Shown: positions 32,760 through 41,407, counted from the stretch's first letter. The stretch: DNA of 64,000 nucleotides from Hydrogenophaga sp. (GCF_019635465.1 NZ_JAHBZK010000010.1:86819-150818); one strand, 5' to 3'. Program-made: numbers and translations. The notes: generated by a model not told the origin, from the letters alone.

Positions 32760-33146
32760 TCAGTACACCGGATTGAAGGACGAAGGCACCAGCGGCTTGG
32801 ACGAGATCACGTGCCACACACCGCCCGAGCCGTCGCCGTTGCGCTCGCCGGGCTTGGTGTCACCGGCAAAGTAGTAGAGCGGCTTGCCATTGACCGTCCA
32901 CTGGCGCGTGTCGCTGATCAGGCCGAACTCGCCCGTGGCCGCGGCGTCGGCCTTGGCGGTGAAGGCGGGCCAGGCCGCCAGGCAGCCGCCGCTGCAGTTG
33001 CTCTTGTTGGGTGCGTCCTTGTCGAAGATGTAGAGCGTGCGCCCGGTCTTGTCGGCCAGCACGCCGTTGTGCATGACGGGTTGGGCCTGGGCGGCGGCGG
33101 CGAGGAGGGACAGGCCGCAGGCGGCCAAGAGTGCACGGGTGTTCAT
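32760..33146 (-). CDS. Secreted COG4315-type repeat protein
   Basis: A 128-residue exported protein of the COG4315 (secreted repeat of unknown function) family. A signal peptide ends near LLAAAAQA (residue 19). Two repeats of the Y/F-x-F/Y-x-x-D type are visible: RTLYIFDKDAPNKSNCSGGCLAAWPAF and GKPLYYFAGDTKPGERNGDGSGGVWHV. Two Cys lie in the first repeat. The ATG at 33146 was chosen for the signal peptide. It is encoded just upstream of the ECF sigma gene on the same strand. Family members are often sigma-regulated envelope proteins of unknown activity. Confidence 0.9.
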   Translation of the reverse strand: MNTRALLAACGLSLLAAAAQAQPVMHNGVLADKTGRTLYIFDKDAPNKSNCSGGCLAAWPAFTAKADAAATGEFGLISDTRQWTVNGKPLYYFAGDTKPGERNGDGSGGVWHVISSKPLVPSSFNPVY

Positions 33147-33277
33147 GGTGTCATAGTCCTTGGTAGGTGGTTGGAACGGCGCGCAACATTGCGTGCCTGC
33201 CTTCAGAACGGACGACATGCGCGTCTGGATGCACCTGCCTCAAAAAAAACTTTCTGCCCAGGCGAATGCGCCGCTGT

Positions 33278-34816
33278 TCAGCCCGTCAGCCCGGCCGCCT
33301 GCACCCGGAGCTCGGTCTTGAGCACCTTGCCGTAGTGGTTCTTGGGCAAGGCGTCGACGAAGACATAGCGCTTGGGGCGCTTGAAGCGCGCGATCCGGGC
33401 CAGGCAGTGCGCGTCCAGACCCTGGGCGTCCACCGCCGCACCGGGCGCGGTCACCACGAAGGCCACCACGATCTCGCCCCATTCGGCGTCGGGCGCACCC
33501 ACCACCGCCACCTCGCTCACGCCGGGTGCGGTCAGCAGCACTTCTTCCACCTCGCGCGGGTAGATGTTGGAGCCGCCGCTGATGAGCAGGTCCTTGCTGC
33601 GGTCCTTGAGTGTGAGGAAGCCCTGCGGGTCGAGCGCACCCATGTCGCCGGTCCAGAGCCAGCCGTCGCGGATGGCGGCGGCCGTGGCCTCGGGGTTGCG
33701 CCAGTAGCCGGCCATGACCGAGTCGCCGCGCACCAGCACCTCGCCAACCTCGTTGGCGGCCAGGCTTTGGCCGTCGGCGTCGGCCACGCGCACCTGTACC
33801 GGCGTCTGTGCCACGCCCACCGAGGCCAGCCGCGCTGCGTGGTCGGGGTGTGCGCCGTCGGCAATGTGCGCACGCGAGAGCGCGGTGGCGGTCATAGGTG
33901 TCTCGCCCTGGCCGTAGATCTGCACGAAGCGCGGACCCATCACGCGCAACGCGCGCTGCATGTCGGCCACGTACATGGGCGCGCCGCCATAGACGATGGT
34001 CTTGAACGCGCGGGCCGCGTCGGTGGGCGTGAGGCCCTGCGCCTCGGCGTGGTCGACCAGCCGCTTCACGATGGTGGGCGCCGCGAAGGTCGACAAGGGC
34101 CCCAACGCATCGCCAAGCGCGAACAGCTCGGCCGCGTCCACCCCGCCCGACGCCGGCACCACATGCCGCGCACCCGCCATGAGATGCGGAATGGCGTACA
34201 GCCCGCAGCCGTGCGACATGGGGGCGGCATAGACGATGGCGTCGCCCGGTGCCACCGCATCCACGTCCGCAAAGTAGCCCATGCCCATGGTCATGAGGTT
34301 GCGCTGCGTGATCATCACGCCCTTGGGGCGCCCGGTGGTGCCGCTGGTGTAGAACAGCCAGGCCAGGTCGTCGGGTGCGCTCTCGTGCGGCGCAGGCAGG
34401 GCCGCATCGGGCAGTGGCGCCAGCAGGGCGTCGGCCTCGCTCGATTCGACATCGATCTGCCGCTGCAGGCCCGCCAGCGGCCGCGGCGCCACGTCGCGCG
34501 TGACGAAGGCCCAGCGGGCCTGCGCGTTGTCGACGATCCATTCCACCTCGGCCGGGTGCAGCTTGGCGTTGACCGGCACCACCGCCAGCCCGGCCCACCA
34601 TGCGCCCCACAGCAGTTCGAGGTAGCGCGGGTGGTTGCGCATGAACAGCACCAGCCGGTCACCGGGTTGCAGGCCGGCCGCACGCAGGCGTTGCGCCAGA
34701 GCGGCACTGCGCTGCGCCCACAGCGCGTGCGTGGCCCACACATCGGTGCCGTTGAAGATGGCGGGACCATCCGGCGCAAGGAGGGCCTGGCGGACGAGCA
34801 GTGGCGCAAGTGACAT
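33278..34816 (-). CDS. AMP-dependent acyl-CoA synthetase
   Basis: A 512-residue acyl-CoA ligase of the AMP-forming superfamily. Motifs: YTSGTTGRPKGVMITQ near residue 159, IYGQGETPMTATALS near 283, LWTGDMGALDPQGFLTLKDRSKDLLISGG near 383, and NHYGKVLKTEL at the C terminus with the catalytic Lys. The second motif has GQGET rather than GLTET, a small variation seen in several branches. The ATG at 34816 (MSLAPLLVRQALLAPDG) was chosen over a 95-residue upstream frame. It diverges from the LuxR-type regulator, which may control it. The substrate is unknown. Confidence 0.92.
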   Translation of the reverse strand: MSLAPLLVRQALLAPDGPAIFNGTDVWATHALWAQRSAALAQRLRAAGLQPGDRLVLFMRNHPRYLELLWGAWWAGLAVVPVNAKLHPAEVEWIVDNAQARWAFVTRDVAPRPLAGLQRQIDVESSEADALLAPLPDAALPAPHESAPDDLAWLFYTSGTTGRPKGVMITQRNLMTMGMGYFADVDAVAPGDAIVYAAPMSHGCGLYAIPHLMAGARHVVPASGGVDAAELFALGDALGPLSTFAAPTIVKRLVDHAEAQGLTPTDAARAFKTIVYGGAPMYVADMQRALRVMGPRFVQIYGQGETPMTATALSRAHIADGAHPDHAARLASVGVAQTPVQVRVADADGQSLAANEVGEVLVRGDSVMAGYWRNPEATAAAIRDGWLWTGDMGALDPQGFLTLKDRSKDLLISGGSNIYPREVEEVLLTAPGVSEVAVVGAPDAEWGEIVVAFVVTAPGAAVDAQGLDAHCLARIARFKRPKRYVFVDALPKNHYGKVLKTELRVQAAGLTG

Positions 34817-34910
34817 GACGCTGAACGGGGCGAGGTGACGAAGGCGCACACCATAGCGGCGGCAGCGCGCGTCCGCCAGCACGCTGGCGCCAGGCACGTG
34901 ATCGCGGCGT

Positions 34911-34932
34911 TGTTGCGACGCTGTTGCGACGC
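34911..34932. repeat. Two perfect tandem 11-bp repeats
   Basis: The unit TGTTGCGACGC occurs twice back to back, one DNA turn apart, in the 185-base region between the divergent acyl-CoA synthetase and LuxR-type genes. An AATAAT sequence that could be a -10 for the LuxR-type gene lies 21 bases to the right. The geometry suits a regulator bound to one face of the helix. Confidence 0.5.
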
Positions 34933-35001
34933 ACCAAACGGCCGCCGCGCTGGAATAATCGCGCTCCTCGGCACCACCGGTGCCCACTGGTGGAGCCGCC
35001 C

Positions 35002-35994
35002 ATGCTGGATGGATCGGGACAGCGACTGCACGGCCGTTTGCTGGGTCATGCCGACCTGGCCGAGGCGCTGGCCCTGGTGCCGGCCTGGCTGCCCCTGCCA
35101 CCGGCCTTGCGCGCCGACCTGCCGTCCGTGTGGACGCGTCTGCTGGGCCACAGCGGCTTCAACGCCGACCTCATCGAAGACCTCGACCGCCCGCCGGGCC
35201 AGCGCATCGTCGGCCTGGGCGTGGCCGTTGCGCTCGACGCCACCTGGGCGCAGCGCCTGATCGACGACCCGCCACCGTTTGCCGCCGCGCACCTGTACGC
35301 CGCGCTGGCCGATGGCAGCTTCCAGCCCCCCAGCGACAAGGAGCTGGCCCGACTGAGCGGCCAGGGCGAGGTGAGCTTCTTCGTGCTGCACTACGAGCAG
35401 GTGCTCAACGACCTGGCCGACCCCGACACGCTGGAGCTGCTGGGGGTGGCGATGACGCTGTTTCGCCAGGCGCACGCCGGTTACCGCCTGCAGCACCTCT
35501 ACCAGGAGGGCCTGGGCGAGCAGGGGGCCTACCTGCAGAGCATGGGCTTTCGGACCCGCACCGCGCGCGCGCAGGACGGCGTGCCCGAGCTCTACGGGCT
35601 CAGCCGCGCCGAGGCCGCGCGCCTGTTGCCCGGCTCGCCGGTGCGCGACGCCTTTCAGTTCACGCCGCCGCACTTCGGCTTTTCGGCGGCCGAGCGGCGC
35701 CTGTTGCGCCTGGCGGTGACGCAACTCAGCGACGACGAGATCGGCGACGAACTGGGCGTGTCGGTGCATGGCGTCAAGAAGCTCTGGCGCTCGGTCTACC
35801 AGCGCGCCATGGGGGCCATGCCGGGCCTGTTCGATGAGGCAGGCGCCGAGGCCGACGCCGGCACGCGCGGCCCCGAGAAGCGGCGCGCGCTGCTGCACTA
35901 CCTGCGTCAGCACCCCGAAGAGCTGCGCCCCTACGCAGCCATGGCGGATTCGCCCCGGCGCGCGGCCGCACCACCCAACCCGGTGGCGGGTTGA
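35002..35994 (+). CDS. LuxR-type helix-turn-helix regulator of unusual architecture
   Basis: A 330-residue protein with a LuxR-like helix-turn-helix near residues 226-270 (FSAAERRLLRLAVTQLSDDEIGDELGVSVHGVKKLWRSVY), which sits in the middle rather than at the C terminus. The N-terminal 220 residues show no PAS, receiver or acyl-HSL-binding signature that I recognise. It reads as a helical sensor-like domain with LRLGHLYQ- and GYRLQHLYQEG-type stretches. About 60 residues follow the DNA-binding part. The ATG at 35002 has GGAG six bases upstream. It stands between an acyl-CoA synthetase (divergent) and a hemerythrin-like gene (downstream, 132 bases). Confidence 0.78.
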   Translation: MLDGSGQRLHGRLLGHADLAEALALVPAWLPLPPALRADLPSVWTRLLGHSGFNADLIEDLDRPPGQRIVGLGVAVALDATWAQRLIDDPPPFAAAHLYAALADGSFQPPSDKELARLSGQGEVSFFVLHYEQVLNDLADPDTLELLGVAMTLFRQAHAGYRLQHLYQEGLGEQGAYLQSMGFRTRTARAQDGVPELYGLSRAEAARLLPGSPVRDAFQFTPPHFGFSAAERRLLRLAVTQLSDDEIGDELGVSVHGVKKLWRSVYQRAMGAMPGLFDEAGAEADAGTRGPEKRRALLHYLRQHPEELRPYAAMADSPRRAAAPPNPVAG

Positions 35995-36033
35995 GCCTCG
36001 GCGCGGGCGTTCCCTCACCCGTGGAGGCGGGTG

Positions 36034-36056
36034 CCCAAATAGGGCAGTACCCAAAT
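36034..36056. promoter_or_regulatory. Paired CCCAAAT direct repeats upstream of the hemerythrin-like gene
   Basis: CCCAAAT at 36034-36040 recurs at 36050-36056, exactly 16 bases on, about 70-93 bases before the ATG at 36127. Regular spacing upstream of an isolated gene suggests a transcription-factor site, possibly for the adjacent LuxR-type regulator. The regulator is not identified. Confidence 0.45.
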
Positions 36057-36126
36057 TGAGGTCTGCCGCCCAAGGCGGCGCCTGGCGACCATCGCGGCTG
36101 TGCTGTTCACTGCCGATGCGTCCGCC

Positions 36127-36903
36127 ATGCCTCAAGCCCAACCCCGCCCCACCACCGCTGCCGACGAACCCCAGCCGCGCGACGATGCGCTGACCACCGC
36201 CTGTGCGACGCGCCGGCTGCAGCCCTACCGCCTGGCCCACAAGGCCTTGCGCGCCACGCTGTCGCAGGTGCTGCACAACGCCGGCGCGCTGGACGCCGCC
36301 GACCCGCAGGAGCGCGCCCGGCTGGTGGACGACGTGGAACGCTTGCTGGCGGTGTGCGCCGACCACCTGGCACACGAGAACCGCTACCTGCACGAGCCGC
36401 TGCGCGAGCGCTCGGCGCACGCGGTGCTGGCCTTTCACTACGACCACCTCGATCACCTCGACGCCATCGACAACATGCGGCTGTTGCTGCAACGCCTGCG
36501 CGACGCCGGGGCCCATGGCGACGATGTCGAGGCACTGGGCTACGAGCTGTACCTGCGGCTGTCGCAATTCGTCGGCGACAGTCTGGCGCACATGTCGGAA
36601 GAGGAGGGCACGCTCACCTGTGCGCTGTGGGCGCACTTCAGCGACGACGAGCTGCAGGCGCTGATCGATCGCCTGCGCGACGCGCTCTCGCCGGCCGAAA
36701 TGGAGGGCTTCGTGCGCACGCTGGCGGGTGCGCTCAACACCAGCGAGCTCGCCCACCTGATCGACGACATGCAGCACAGCCTGCCACCAGCGCGAGCGCG
36801 CGGCCTGTTGGGCCTGCTGCGCGACGAGCTGCACGCCCTTCGACGCACCGACGTCGCCGCGCGCCTGGGCCTGCCGCCCGAGCCCTTGTTGTTCGCCACC
36901 TGA
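36127..36903 (+). CDS. Hemerythrin-like domain protein
   Basis: A 258-residue cytoplasmic protein with a hemerythrin-like four-helix bundle. The candidate diiron ligands are His38 (LAHKAL), His80/His83/Glu84/His89 (DHLAHENRYLHE), His104 and His107 (FHYDHLDH), and His155 with Glu158-160 (HMSEEE). About 90 further residues follow, with no known fold. Such proteins bind O2 or NO, or regulate iron or redox responses. The ATG at 36127 is favoured; a GTG at 36100 could add nine residues. The CCCAAAT repeat pair lies upstream and a LuxR-type regulator precedes it, suggesting regulated expression. Confidence 0.8.
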   Translation: MPQAQPRPTTAADEPQPRDDALTTACATRRLQPYRLAHKALRATLSQVLHNAGALDAADPQERARLVDDVERLLAVCADHLAHENRYLHEPLRERSAHAVLAFHYDHLDHLDAIDNMRLLLQRLRDAGAHGDDVEALGYELYLRLSQFVGDSLAHMSEEEGTLTCALWAHFSDDELQALIDRLRDALSPAEMEGFVRTLAGALNTSELAHLIDDMQHSLPPARARGLLGLLRDELHALRRTDVAARLGLPPEPLLFAT

Positions 36904-36990
36904 GTTCCGCGGCCCGCGCGCCTGTGGCGCGGGTCGCTGCCAGCCCCTTTCTCATCCATCGACGCGGCTGTGCCCGCCAAGGACCTTGTC

Positions 36991-38574
36991 ATGCCTCCTG
37001 TTTTCACCGACGCCGAATCAACGGCCACCGATGCGCCGCAGCGCGCACCCCTGGCCGCCTGGCGCGCCGCGCTGGCGCTGCTGTTCTCCACCGCCTTCCT
37101 GTTCACCGGTTGCGGTGGCGGTGGGGGCGACGCCGTGGCGGGGGCGCCAGCGACCGCTGGCGCCCCCAGCACACCGGCCCAGGCGCCGACCACCCCCGCT
37201 GGCTCGGCCGAGGGCGTGATGACCACCGCCAGCATTGGCCCGGCCGGTGGCACGCTGCGCAGCGTGGATGGCGCGCTCACGCTGGAGGTGCCGGTAGGCG
37301 CGTTGGCACAGGCCACCACGCTGAGCATCCAGCCCATCGGTAACGCCGCCCATGGCGGGCGGGGCCGCGCCTTTCGCATCTCACCGGAGGGCCTGCACAG
37401 CGCCGTGCCCATGACGCTGCGCTTCGCGGTCGACGACGCCATGCTCGAGGGCAGCGCCATGGGTGTGATGCAGGTCGCGACGCAAAGCGCCGATGGCAGC
37501 TGGCAGGTCTACCGCAACGCGGTGCGCGACCTGGGCGGGCGCACGCTGAGCGTGCAGACCTCGCACTTCAGCGACTGGGCTGTGATCGCAGGCGCGCAGT
37601 TGCGCCCGGGCACCGCCACCCTGCCGGTCGGCCAGTCGATCGACCTCACACTGGTGACCTGCAAGGCGCAGCCCGGCCAGGGCGAGACGTCCACGCTCGA
37701 CGCCTGCACCGAGCAGCCGGTGTTCGTGGGTGAGCTCTCCCAGTGGTCGGTCAGTGGCGTGCCGGGCGGCACGCAGGCCACGGGCGTGATCACCGAAATC
37801 CCGCTCAGCGGCCCGGCACAGGGCGAGGCGCCGCACCGTGCGCGCTTTGACGCCCCGGTGCTGCTGCCTTCTCCCAACCCGGTGGCGGTGTCGGTGGTGT
37901 ACGACGAGGTGGCGCCGGGCGCGGTGCCGGTCACGCTGGTGTCGAACATCCTGATCACCCGCTACCAGGGTTGCCAGTGGCTGCGCGACGTGGCCACCCT
38001 GCACTTCGAGACCGAACTGGCCTATGACTTCACCGGCAGCGGCCCCTTGGGGGCTCTGCAACTGCATCAGCAGGGCGTGCTGCGCGGCGAGCTGCAAAGC
38101 ATCGACCAGAACGACTTCTTTGGCACCTTCCGCGGGCTGAGCACGCAGGGCAGCGCCACGCTGGACGATCGCCACACCAGCGACGGCGTCACCACGCGCC
38201 TGTTCGGCGACGGGCAGCCGGCCATCGGCACCGGCATCGACCAGAACCAGATCAGCGGCGCCACCTTCGTCATCGACTACCGCACCTGCACCTACACCAT
38301 CCAGACCCAGATCGCGGTCGTGGCCACCAGCGGCGAGCCGGGCGACGTGCCACGCCCCGCCGTGGTGGGCGGCTTCACGCGCGGCAACGTGGCCATCGAC
38401 GAAATCAACGGCATCGGGGGCTACCAGGACATGCCGGTGCGCGGCGAGCCGGACGCGGCAGGCACCTACGCGCCCGGCGGCCTGGGCATCGGCCTGGTGT
38501 CCGACGGCTACGCCACCGATGCCACCAGCGGCACGGCCGCGGTGCGCTGGGTGATCCACCGCATGACCTTCTGA
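36991..38574 (+). CDS. Putative outer-membrane lipoprotein with ZU5-like domain
   Basis: A 527-residue predicted lipoprotein. A soluble lead and hydrophobic segment (WRAALALLFSTAFLFTGC) place the lipobox Cys at residue 41, followed by a GGGGG linker and an Ala/Pro/Thr-rich spacer. Around residues 78-150 a ZU5-like pattern is visible: ASIGPAGGTLRSVDGALTLEVPVGAL and FRISPEGLHSAVPMTLRF. The remaining region is beta-rich with a few Cys and is unrecognised. The ATG at 36991 has AAGGA seven bases upstream. It is the first gene of a three-gene set with a secreted unknown protein and a diheme cytochrome c. Confidence 0.78.
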   Translation: MPPVFTDAESTATDAPQRAPLAAWRAALALLFSTAFLFTGCGGGGGDAVAGAPATAGAPSTPAQAPTTPAGSAEGVMTTASIGPAGGTLRSVDGALTLEVPVGALAQATTLSIQPIGNAAHGGRGRAFRISPEGLHSAVPMTLRFAVDDAMLEGSAMGVMQVATQSADGSWQVYRNAVRDLGGRTLSVQTSHFSDWAVIAGAQLRPGTATLPVGQSIDLTLVTCKAQPGQGETSTLDACTEQPVFVGELSQWSVSGVPGGTQATGVITEIPLSGPAQGEAPHRARFDAPVLLPSPNPVAVSVVYDEVAPGAVPVTLVSNILITRYQGCQWLRDVATLHFETELAYDFTGSGPLGALQLHQQGVLRGELQSIDQNDFFGTFRGLSTQGSATLDDRHTSDGVTTRLFGDGQPAIGTGIDQNQISGATFVIDYRTCTYTIQTQIAVVATSGEPGDVPRPAVVGGFTRGNVAIDEINGIGGYQDMPVRGEPDAAGTYAPGGLGIGLVSDGYATDATSGTAAVRWVIHRMTF

Positions 38575-38599
38575 CATCCCCACCACAAGAGCCATCACC

Positions 38600-39751
38600 A
38601 TGAACCACCTGAACCCGCTTCAACGCCTGCGCGCCGTGTGTGCCGCTGTGGCCCTGTGCAGCCTCTCGGCCACCGCCTTGGCCGACATCGACTGCTGGAT
38701 GGATGCCGAGCACCCGCGCACGGCCGACCAGCTTGCGGTCGGCGACCAGCGCGCCGCACCCACGCGCGCCACCCTGCACGCCCTCAACGCCTTGCTGCAC
38801 CGCCAGGCCGAGCTGCATGCGCTGCCGCGCAGCCGTTTGCGCAGCAGCTGGCAGATCGGCGGACAGTGGACGGCGCCTGCGCGATCGGCGCACTTTCTGC
38901 TGCGCGACCACCGCGAGTCGATGTGGCAAGGCCGTTGCGACGTGCTCAAAGGGGCCGACCGCCTGCCGCCGCGCGCCAGCATCGTGGTCGGTGTCAACGC
39001 GCCCAACACCTTCTTCGTCAGCAGCGTGCCCGACGTCAAGGACGACCAGCTCGAGGCCTTCCGCGAACTGCCGGCCACCGGCCAGATTGGCGGCCACACG
39101 CTCTACGACGGCCACATGCTGGTGTTCACCGCCAATGGCCGCCTGCCCTGGGTGCCTGTCACCGTCGCCGAGTACCTCGACTTCACCGAGCGTGATCTGC
39201 AGCGCCAGATCGCCGAAGCCGATGGCAACCGGCGCGAGGTCCAGCAAGCCAGCGCACCCGGCGCCGACGAGGCCATGCTGCAGCGCGTGGCCGAAGGCCT
39301 GCGCAAGGCCAACCCCGCTGGCGCAGAGAAGCTGATCGCCGAGATCCGTGCCCAGCACGCGGCCGCCCGCGCCCAGGCCGAGGCAACCGAAGCGCGCCGT
39401 CGCGCCAACCCGGCCTTCGACAACGACCCGCTGCGCACCATGCTGGCCAAGGTGCGGGCCTGGCGTGCGGGTCGCACGCCAGCGCAACTGGCGGCGCAGG
39501 CGCGCCTCGGGCTCAACGGCCTGCAGCCGGCCGACACGCCCGACGAGCGCTTTGCCCTGCTGGCCAGACCCGACCCCGCCTTCGCCTGGGACCGCGAGCA
39601 CCCCGCACGGGTGCAGATGCTGATGGTGTCGGTGCGCGGGGGTGCCGAATTCGAAGCGCCCATGCAGCGCGTGCTGCAGACACTGGATGTGGCGGGCCTG
39701 CAGGCGCTGGTGTCTTCCCCTGTCGGCGCGCACAATGCCGCCGCGCGTTGA
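38600..39751 (+). CDS. Exported protein of unknown function
   Basis: A 383-residue exported protein. The signal peptide is RLRAVCAAVALCSLSATALA (cleavage near residue 28). No known family is recognisable. The mature protein is mostly hydrophilic, with a globular first half (LLRDHRESMWQGRCDVLKG; VVGVNAPNTFFVSSVPDVKDDQ) and a charged Arg/Ala/Glu-rich helix around residue 200-270 that looks like a coiled coil. It starts 25 bases after the lipoprotein gene and ends 12 bases before the cytochrome gene, so co-expression is likely. A role tied to envelope redox chemistry is only inferred from this neighbourhood. Confidence 0.72.
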   Translation: MNHLNPLQRLRAVCAAVALCSLSATALADIDCWMDAEHPRTADQLAVGDQRAAPTRATLHALNALLHRQAELHALPRSRLRSSWQIGGQWTAPARSAHFLLRDHRESMWQGRCDVLKGADRLPPRASIVVGVNAPNTFFVSSVPDVKDDQLEAFRELPATGQIGGHTLYDGHMLVFTANGRLPWVPVTVAEYLDFTERDLQRQIAEADGNRREVQQASAPGADEAMLQRVAEGLRKANPAGAEKLIAEIRAQHAAARAQAEATEARRRANPAFDNDPLRTMLAKVRAWRAGRTPAQLAAQARLGLNGLQPADTPDERFALLARPDPAFAWDREHPARVQMLMVSVRGGAEFEAPMQRVLQTLDVAGLQALVSSPVGAHNAAAR

Positions 39752-39763
39752 ACCGGAGCTGTC

Positions 39764-40675
39764 ATGAGCACTCGCAAGAAGAACGGACGCTGGGTGCGTC
39801 TCGTTGCCATCGTGTTGGGGTCGTTGGTGGTGCTGGCGGCGGTGGCGCTGGGCACCGGTGTGCTGCTGGCCGAGCGCAAGCAGCAGCGCCAGGTCGCGCT
39901 CACGGTGCAAGCCGTGGCCTACAGGAACGACGCCGTCGCTCTTGAACGCGGGCGCTACCTCTACGCATCGCGCGGCTGTGTGGACTGCCACGGCGCCAAC
40001 GGCGCCGGCCGCACCTTTGTGGACGACGGTGGCCTCACCATTGCCGGGCCCAACATCACGACCGGCTCCGGTGGCGTGGTCGGGGCCTACCAGCCCGTTG
40101 ACTGGGTGCGCACCATCCGCCACGGCGTCACCCCGCAAGGCCGCGCCCTGATGGTGATGCCCAGCGAGGACTACAACCGCTTCACCGACGACGACCTCGC
40201 TGCGCTGGTAGCGCACATCCGTGCCTTGCCAGCGCAAAGCGGGCAGGGCGCCGTGGTGAAGCTGCCCCTGCCGGTCAAAGCGCTGTATGGCTTTGGCGTG
40301 ATCAAGGATGCGGCCGCCAGAATCGACCACAGCCTGCCACCGCAGGCGCCGGTGGCCGAAGGCGTCACCCTCGAACACGGCCGCTACGTCGCCAACATGT
40401 GCGTGGGCTGTCACGGCGTGGGTCTGGCTGGCGGCAAAATCCCTGGCGGCCCGCCCGACTGGCCCTCGGCGGCCAACCTCACGCCGGGCGAGGGCAGCGT
40501 GATGGGCCACTACCCCGACGCCGATGCGCTGATCGCGATGTTTCGCAGCGGCCAGCGCAGCGACGGCACGGCGGTGCAGGTGATGCCGTTCGAGTCTCTG
40601 CGCGAGATGAACGAGACCGATCTGCGCGCCCTGCACCTGTTCCTCAAGGCACTGCCGGCGCGCCCGCACGGGTGA
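39764..40675 (+). CDS. Membrane-anchored diheme cytochrome c
   Basis: A 303-residue c-type cytochrome. A single N-terminal membrane anchor (VRLVAIVLGSLVVLAAVALGTG, residues 11-32) is uncleaved in appearance. Two heme-binding motifs are present, CVDCH at 72-76 and CVGCH at 213-217. Each is followed by distal Met candidates, as in the cytochrome c subunits of alcohol and aldehyde dehydrogenases. No dehydrogenase gene is adjacent, which is unusual. Its partner may be the lipoprotein or secreted protein upstream, or a terminal oxidase elsewhere. Maturation requires the Ccm system. Confidence 0.92.
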   Translation: MSTRKKNGRWVRLVAIVLGSLVVLAAVALGTGVLLAERKQQRQVALTVQAVAYRNDAVALERGRYLYASRGCVDCHGANGAGRTFVDDGGLTIAGPNITTGSGGVVGAYQPVDWVRTIRHGVTPQGRALMVMPSEDYNRFTDDDLAALVAHIRALPAQSGQGAVVKLPLPVKALYGFGVIKDAAARIDHSLPPQAPVAEGVTLEHGRYVANMCVGCHGVGLAGGKIPGGPPDWPSAANLTPGEGSVMGHYPDADALIAMFRSGQRSDGTAVQVMPFESLREMNETDLRALHLFLKALPARPHG

Positions 40676-40704
40676 GGGCGACCTCGGGTGGGGCAAAGAC
40701 CCCC

Positions 40705-40728
40705 TGAATATGATGGGCATCATATTCA
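40705..40728. promoter_or_regulatory. TetR-type operator upstream of the TetR-family gene
   Basis: A perfect 11-bp inverted repeat, TGAATATGATG with spacer GG and its complement CATCATATTCA, lies 49-72 bases before the TetR-family start. AT-rich arms stand out in this GC-rich region. A close variant recurs at 41417-41440 before the SDR gene. Confidence 0.75.
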
Positions 40729-40776
40729 AGGGTATGCTCCGCCACCAGATTCAGTGCCTGCTACCGAGCCAGCCCC

Positions 40777-41370
40777 ATGCCCGCCCAGACCGCCACGCCC
40801 CGCAAACAGCAAAGCCACGACCGCATCCTCGATGTCGCGTCCAAGGCCCTGCGCGAAGGTGGGTTCCAGGGCGTGGGTGTAGCCGATGTGATGAAGCGCG
40901 CCGGCCTCACGCACGGCGGCTTCTACGCCCACTTTGCCTCGCGTGAGGCCTTGCTGGCCGAGGCGCTGGACCGCGCCGGGCAGGACAGCCAGACGCGTTT
41001 GCAGAAATCGGTGGCCACCGGCGAAGCCAAGGCCATCAGCCCGTTTCGGGCCCTGGTCGAAGGCTATCTGTCGGAGCGCCACCTGCAATCGCCCGGCTCG
41101 GGTTGCCCGGTGGCTTCGCTGGCCTCCGATGTGCCGCGCCAGGCCGACGTGGTGCGTGAGGCTGCGCTGCGGCGCATCGATGGCTTGACCGATGCGGTCG
41201 CGCGCGCACTGGGGCCCACCCACCGCCCGGACGCTGCGGCGATCGTGGTGGCGCAGCTGGTGGGTGCCTTGCAGATCGCCAGGGCCTACGGCAACAACGC
41301 CCGGGGGCGGCGTCACCTGGCCATCAGCCGCGAGCATTTGCTGGGGCAGTTCGAGCCGCTGCCCGCCTGA
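40777..41370 (+). CDS. TetR/AcrR-family transcriptional regulator
   Basis: A 197-residue repressor-like protein. The helix-turn-helix lies at about residues 31-55 (FQGVGVADVMKRAGLTHGGFYAHFASREAL), the typical TetR recognition region. The C-terminal ligand domain is less conserved, with PGSGCPVASLASDVPRQADVV. A 24-base palindromic operator lies just upstream and a near-copy before the SDR gene, so it most likely represses itself and the SDR-MATE genes. The inducer is unknown; a small electrophile or drug would fit the effector genes. A terminator follows. Confidence 0.94.
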   Translation: MPAQTATPRKQQSHDRILDVASKALREGGFQGVGVADVMKRAGLTHGGFYAHFASREALLAEALDRAGQDSQTRLQKSVATGEAKAISPFRALVEGYLSERHLQSPGSGCPVASLASDVPRQADVVREAALRRIDGLTDAVARALGPTHRPDAAAIVVAQLVGALQIARAYGNNARGRRHLAISREHLLGQFEPLPA

Positions 41371-41381
41371 AATCCTTCACC

Positions 41382-41407
41382 AGGCACGCCGTGAGGCGGG
41401 CCTTTTT
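41382..41407 (+). terminator. Terminator after the TetR-family gene
   Basis: An imperfect stem (AGGC-A-CGCC with GGCG-G-GCCT) is followed by five T residues around 41403-41407. It separates the regulator transcript from the downstream SDR-MATE promoter. Confidence 0.65.

Noticed and set aside
33211-33232. Possible ECF-type promoter (GCATCC and CGTC) upstream of the secreted-repeat gene
   Set aside because: Only 12 bases separate the two elements, too short for an ECF promoter, and no matching pair was found before the sigma gene.
33241-33278. Terminator after the acyl-CoA synthetase gene
   Set aside because: A T8 run exists on the minus strand, but the nearest hairpin is only 4 bp and lies about 11 bases away, so the evidence is weak.
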